This document shows, in pieces, positions 16,012 to 17,005 of a stretch of 17,005 nt of DNA (position 1 is its first letter; the number at the start of each line of letters is the position of its first letter). The DNA lies in NCBI RefSeq assembly GCF_003525665.1, contig NZ_DQDX01000058.1:594-17598 (forward strand). Direction: 5' to 3'. Both the position numbers and the translations under genes were made by a program. Below the pieces are notes generated by a model. That model saw nothing but the letters and a program-made list of their open reading frames with translations, was not told where the DNA came from and did no database searches. Origin of the DNA: Flavobacterium sp. GTDB taxonomy: Bacteria; Bacteroidota; Bacteroidia; Flavobacteriales; Flavobacteriaceae.

Positions 16012-16317
16012 ATGCACATGACTTACTTCGAAAAATCAATTAAAAACTTCCTTGAGCAATTAGAATTTGACTCTGACTTTTATGGCATACTAACTAATTC
16101 AGAATTATTAGAAATTACTAAAGATTTTCTATCATCTTATAAAATCGAAATTAGCGAAGGTTGCGATTATCGAAATAACCAAAATCAAAGCGGACACTAC
16201 TATTGTGACCTTGCAAGTGAATGGGCTGATTCACAAGTTGATATTTATAATTCCGATTTATGGGAAAAAGCACCAAAGTTCCAATTATGGAATGAAGATG
16301 CTTTAAATGAATTTTGA
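16012..16317 (+). CDS. Unknown ~100-aa acidic protein
   Basis: A 101-residue protein starting MHMTYFEKSIKNFLEQL; the second ATG at 16018 gives 99 residues. An upstream in-frame TTG at 15946 would add a hydrophobic, cysteine-containing stretch that overlaps the tail of the repeat module, so it is not preferred. The protein is acidic and soluble. Its C-terminal half (HYYCDLASEWADSQVDIYNSDLWE) is tryptophan- and aspartate-rich, and the ADSQVDIY segment seems familiar from small plasmid or phage proteins, though no family can be named. It follows the right direct repeat, as the STAND gene follows the left one. It ends 128 bases before a convergent gene's stop. Confidence 0.65.
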   Translation: MHMTYFEKSIKNFLEQLEFDSDFYGILTNSELLEITKDFLSSYKIEISEGCDYRNNQNQSGHYYCDLASEWADSQVDIYNSDLWEKAPKFQLWNEDALNEF

Positions 16318-16411
16318 TTTGATAAATCAAGAGGAATGATTGGTATATTCCAAATATGACAATATTTATTTTATTCAAGATTATCAGTATATATTTTAAA
16401 TAACCTCTCGG

Positions 16412-16429
16412 ATTATGCTTCGGCATAAT
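16412..16429. terminator. UUCG-loop hairpin between convergent genes
   Basis: ATTATGC-TTCG-GCATAAT is a perfect 7-bp stem closed by C-G on a TTCG tetraloop, an exceptionally stable RNA hairpin on the plus strand. It sits between the stops at 16317 (plus) and 16446 (minus). A proper T-run is missing on either side, so a terminator or 3' stabilising role is inferred from position. Confidence 0.45.
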
Positions 16430-16445
16430 ACTTCTTATCTGAAGC

Positions 16446-17005
16446 TTAATCTCCATTTAATCTGTCTAAAGCTTCAGCTAAATCTTTTAATGGCTTCCCA
16501 AATTCGTTTCTTATTTTATTGTACTTCTTATTAAATATAGTCTTGTGTTTTTCAACTTTTATATAGAGGAAAAGGTATAAAGAACAAGGAACAAATAATA
16601 TAAATATTTGCAGAATTTTATTAAGTAGAAAAGTTAGGCTTACATTAAAAATGAAACGTCCATCTATTATAGATTTAGTTGCTTTTGTAAGGTATGAACA
16701 AAGAAGAAAAGAAGCAATTATTATTACTATGTAAATAATAACAATAAATTGTGGTTTCAATTCTACTTTCCAAGTTCCATTAAGAAAACAAATTCCTATA
16801 GAAGTTATTACTAATGATATAAGAGCAAAAACATGGAAAAAATAAAATTGCTTTTGTTCTAAAACTTCAGATTGAAAGCCACCAATGATTAGACCACTAA
16901 AACAATATAAAAAAACAAATACTGATAGTGATTTAAAGACATCAATAAATTTTCTTGCTTCAGTCTCCTCTTCTTCAAATTTCTTTTGCTGTAATTCTAT
17001 CTTTG
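16446..17005 (-). CDS. Multi-helix membrane protein, partial (5' end outside window)
   Basis: The reading frame is open from the right edge of the window to its stop at 16446, giving 185 codons with no start in view. The TTG at 16760 is internal and should not be taken as the start. The visible part begins with a charged helix (QQKKFEEEETEARKF). Likely membrane helices follow at about residues 26-45, 60-79, 86-106 and 120-150 of the visible portion, then a basic-acidic cytoplasmic tail (FNKKYNKIRNEFGKPLKDLAEALDRLNGD). No family is recognised. It is convergent with the 100-aa gene, and whether it belongs to the mobile element or to the host cannot be told. Confidence 0.65.
   Translation of the reverse strand, partial: KIELQQKKFEEEETEARKFIDVFKSLSVFVFLYCFSGLIIGGFQSEVLEQKQFYFFHVFALISLVITSIGICFLNGTWKVELKPQFIVIIYIVIIIASFLLCSYLTKATKSIIDGRFIFNVSLTFLLNKILQIFILFVPCSLYLFLYIKVEKHKTIFNKKYNKIRNEFGKPLKDLAEALDRLNGD

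Noticed and set aside
16151..16456. Minus-strand 101-codon ORF opposite the 100-aa gene
   Set aside because: It spans the stable hairpin between convergent genes and overlaps the 3' end of the membrane-protein gene; the composition looks like a shadow frame.
16446..16760. A complete 104-aa membrane protein starting at 16760
   Set aside because: The codon at 16760 is TTG and the frame stays open upstream to the window edge, with coding-like hydrophobic segments, so the gene is larger and partial.

Overview
The window is AT-rich DNA from a member of the Bacteroidota, most likely a flavobacterium. The signs are a secreted protein with a type IX secretion (T9SS) type A sorting tail, a LytTR response regulator and Bacteroidota-type mobilisation proteins. 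No rRNA, tRNA or CRISPR array is visible.

Layout. (1) Positions 1-3812 look like resident chromosome: a terminator palindrome, a 908-residue delta-60-repeat surface protein (45-2771) and a LytTR response regulator (2898-3674), both on the minus strand. (2) Positions 3813-11084 form one minus-strand block read leftwards that makes up an integrative mobilisable element. From its promoter-proximal end it encodes a 562-aa four-helix membrane protein, a lipoprotein with a VWA-like MIDAS motif, a MobC-type accessory protein, a MOBP-type relaxase, a short VirD4/TraG-like coupling ATPase, a 112-aa membrane protein, a 51-codon micro-ORF and a large serine recombinase. Gaps are mostly short, or the genes overlap (TAATG, ATGA). 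(3) Positions 11085-11630 are noncoding and carry a sigma70-like promoter motif, a perfect 13-bp hairpin and an intrinsic terminator, so they are a candidate oriT and/or small RNA locus. A 38-codon ORF remnant follows. (4) From 11631 on there is plus-strand cargo: a 112-aa unknown protein with its own terminator, a 1133-aa STAND-type P-loop NTPase with a helical-repeat C-terminus (candidate antiphage defence protein), and a roughly 100-aa acidic protein. (5) At the right edge a convergent minus-strand multi-helix membrane protein runs out of the window.

The relaxase, MobC and coupling ATPase would process and deliver the element's DNA through a helper's type IV machinery. The recombinase would excise and integrate it, and the cargo would be selected in the host. 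The least expected structure is in the spacers. The spacer before the STAND gene shares one half with the spacer after that gene (about 85-bp direct repeat with a 20-bp identical core) and the other half with the 38-codon remnant next to the oriT candidate. This suggests that cargo has been exchanged or duplicated by recombination at shared leader modules. The right end of the element and its att sites are not visible.
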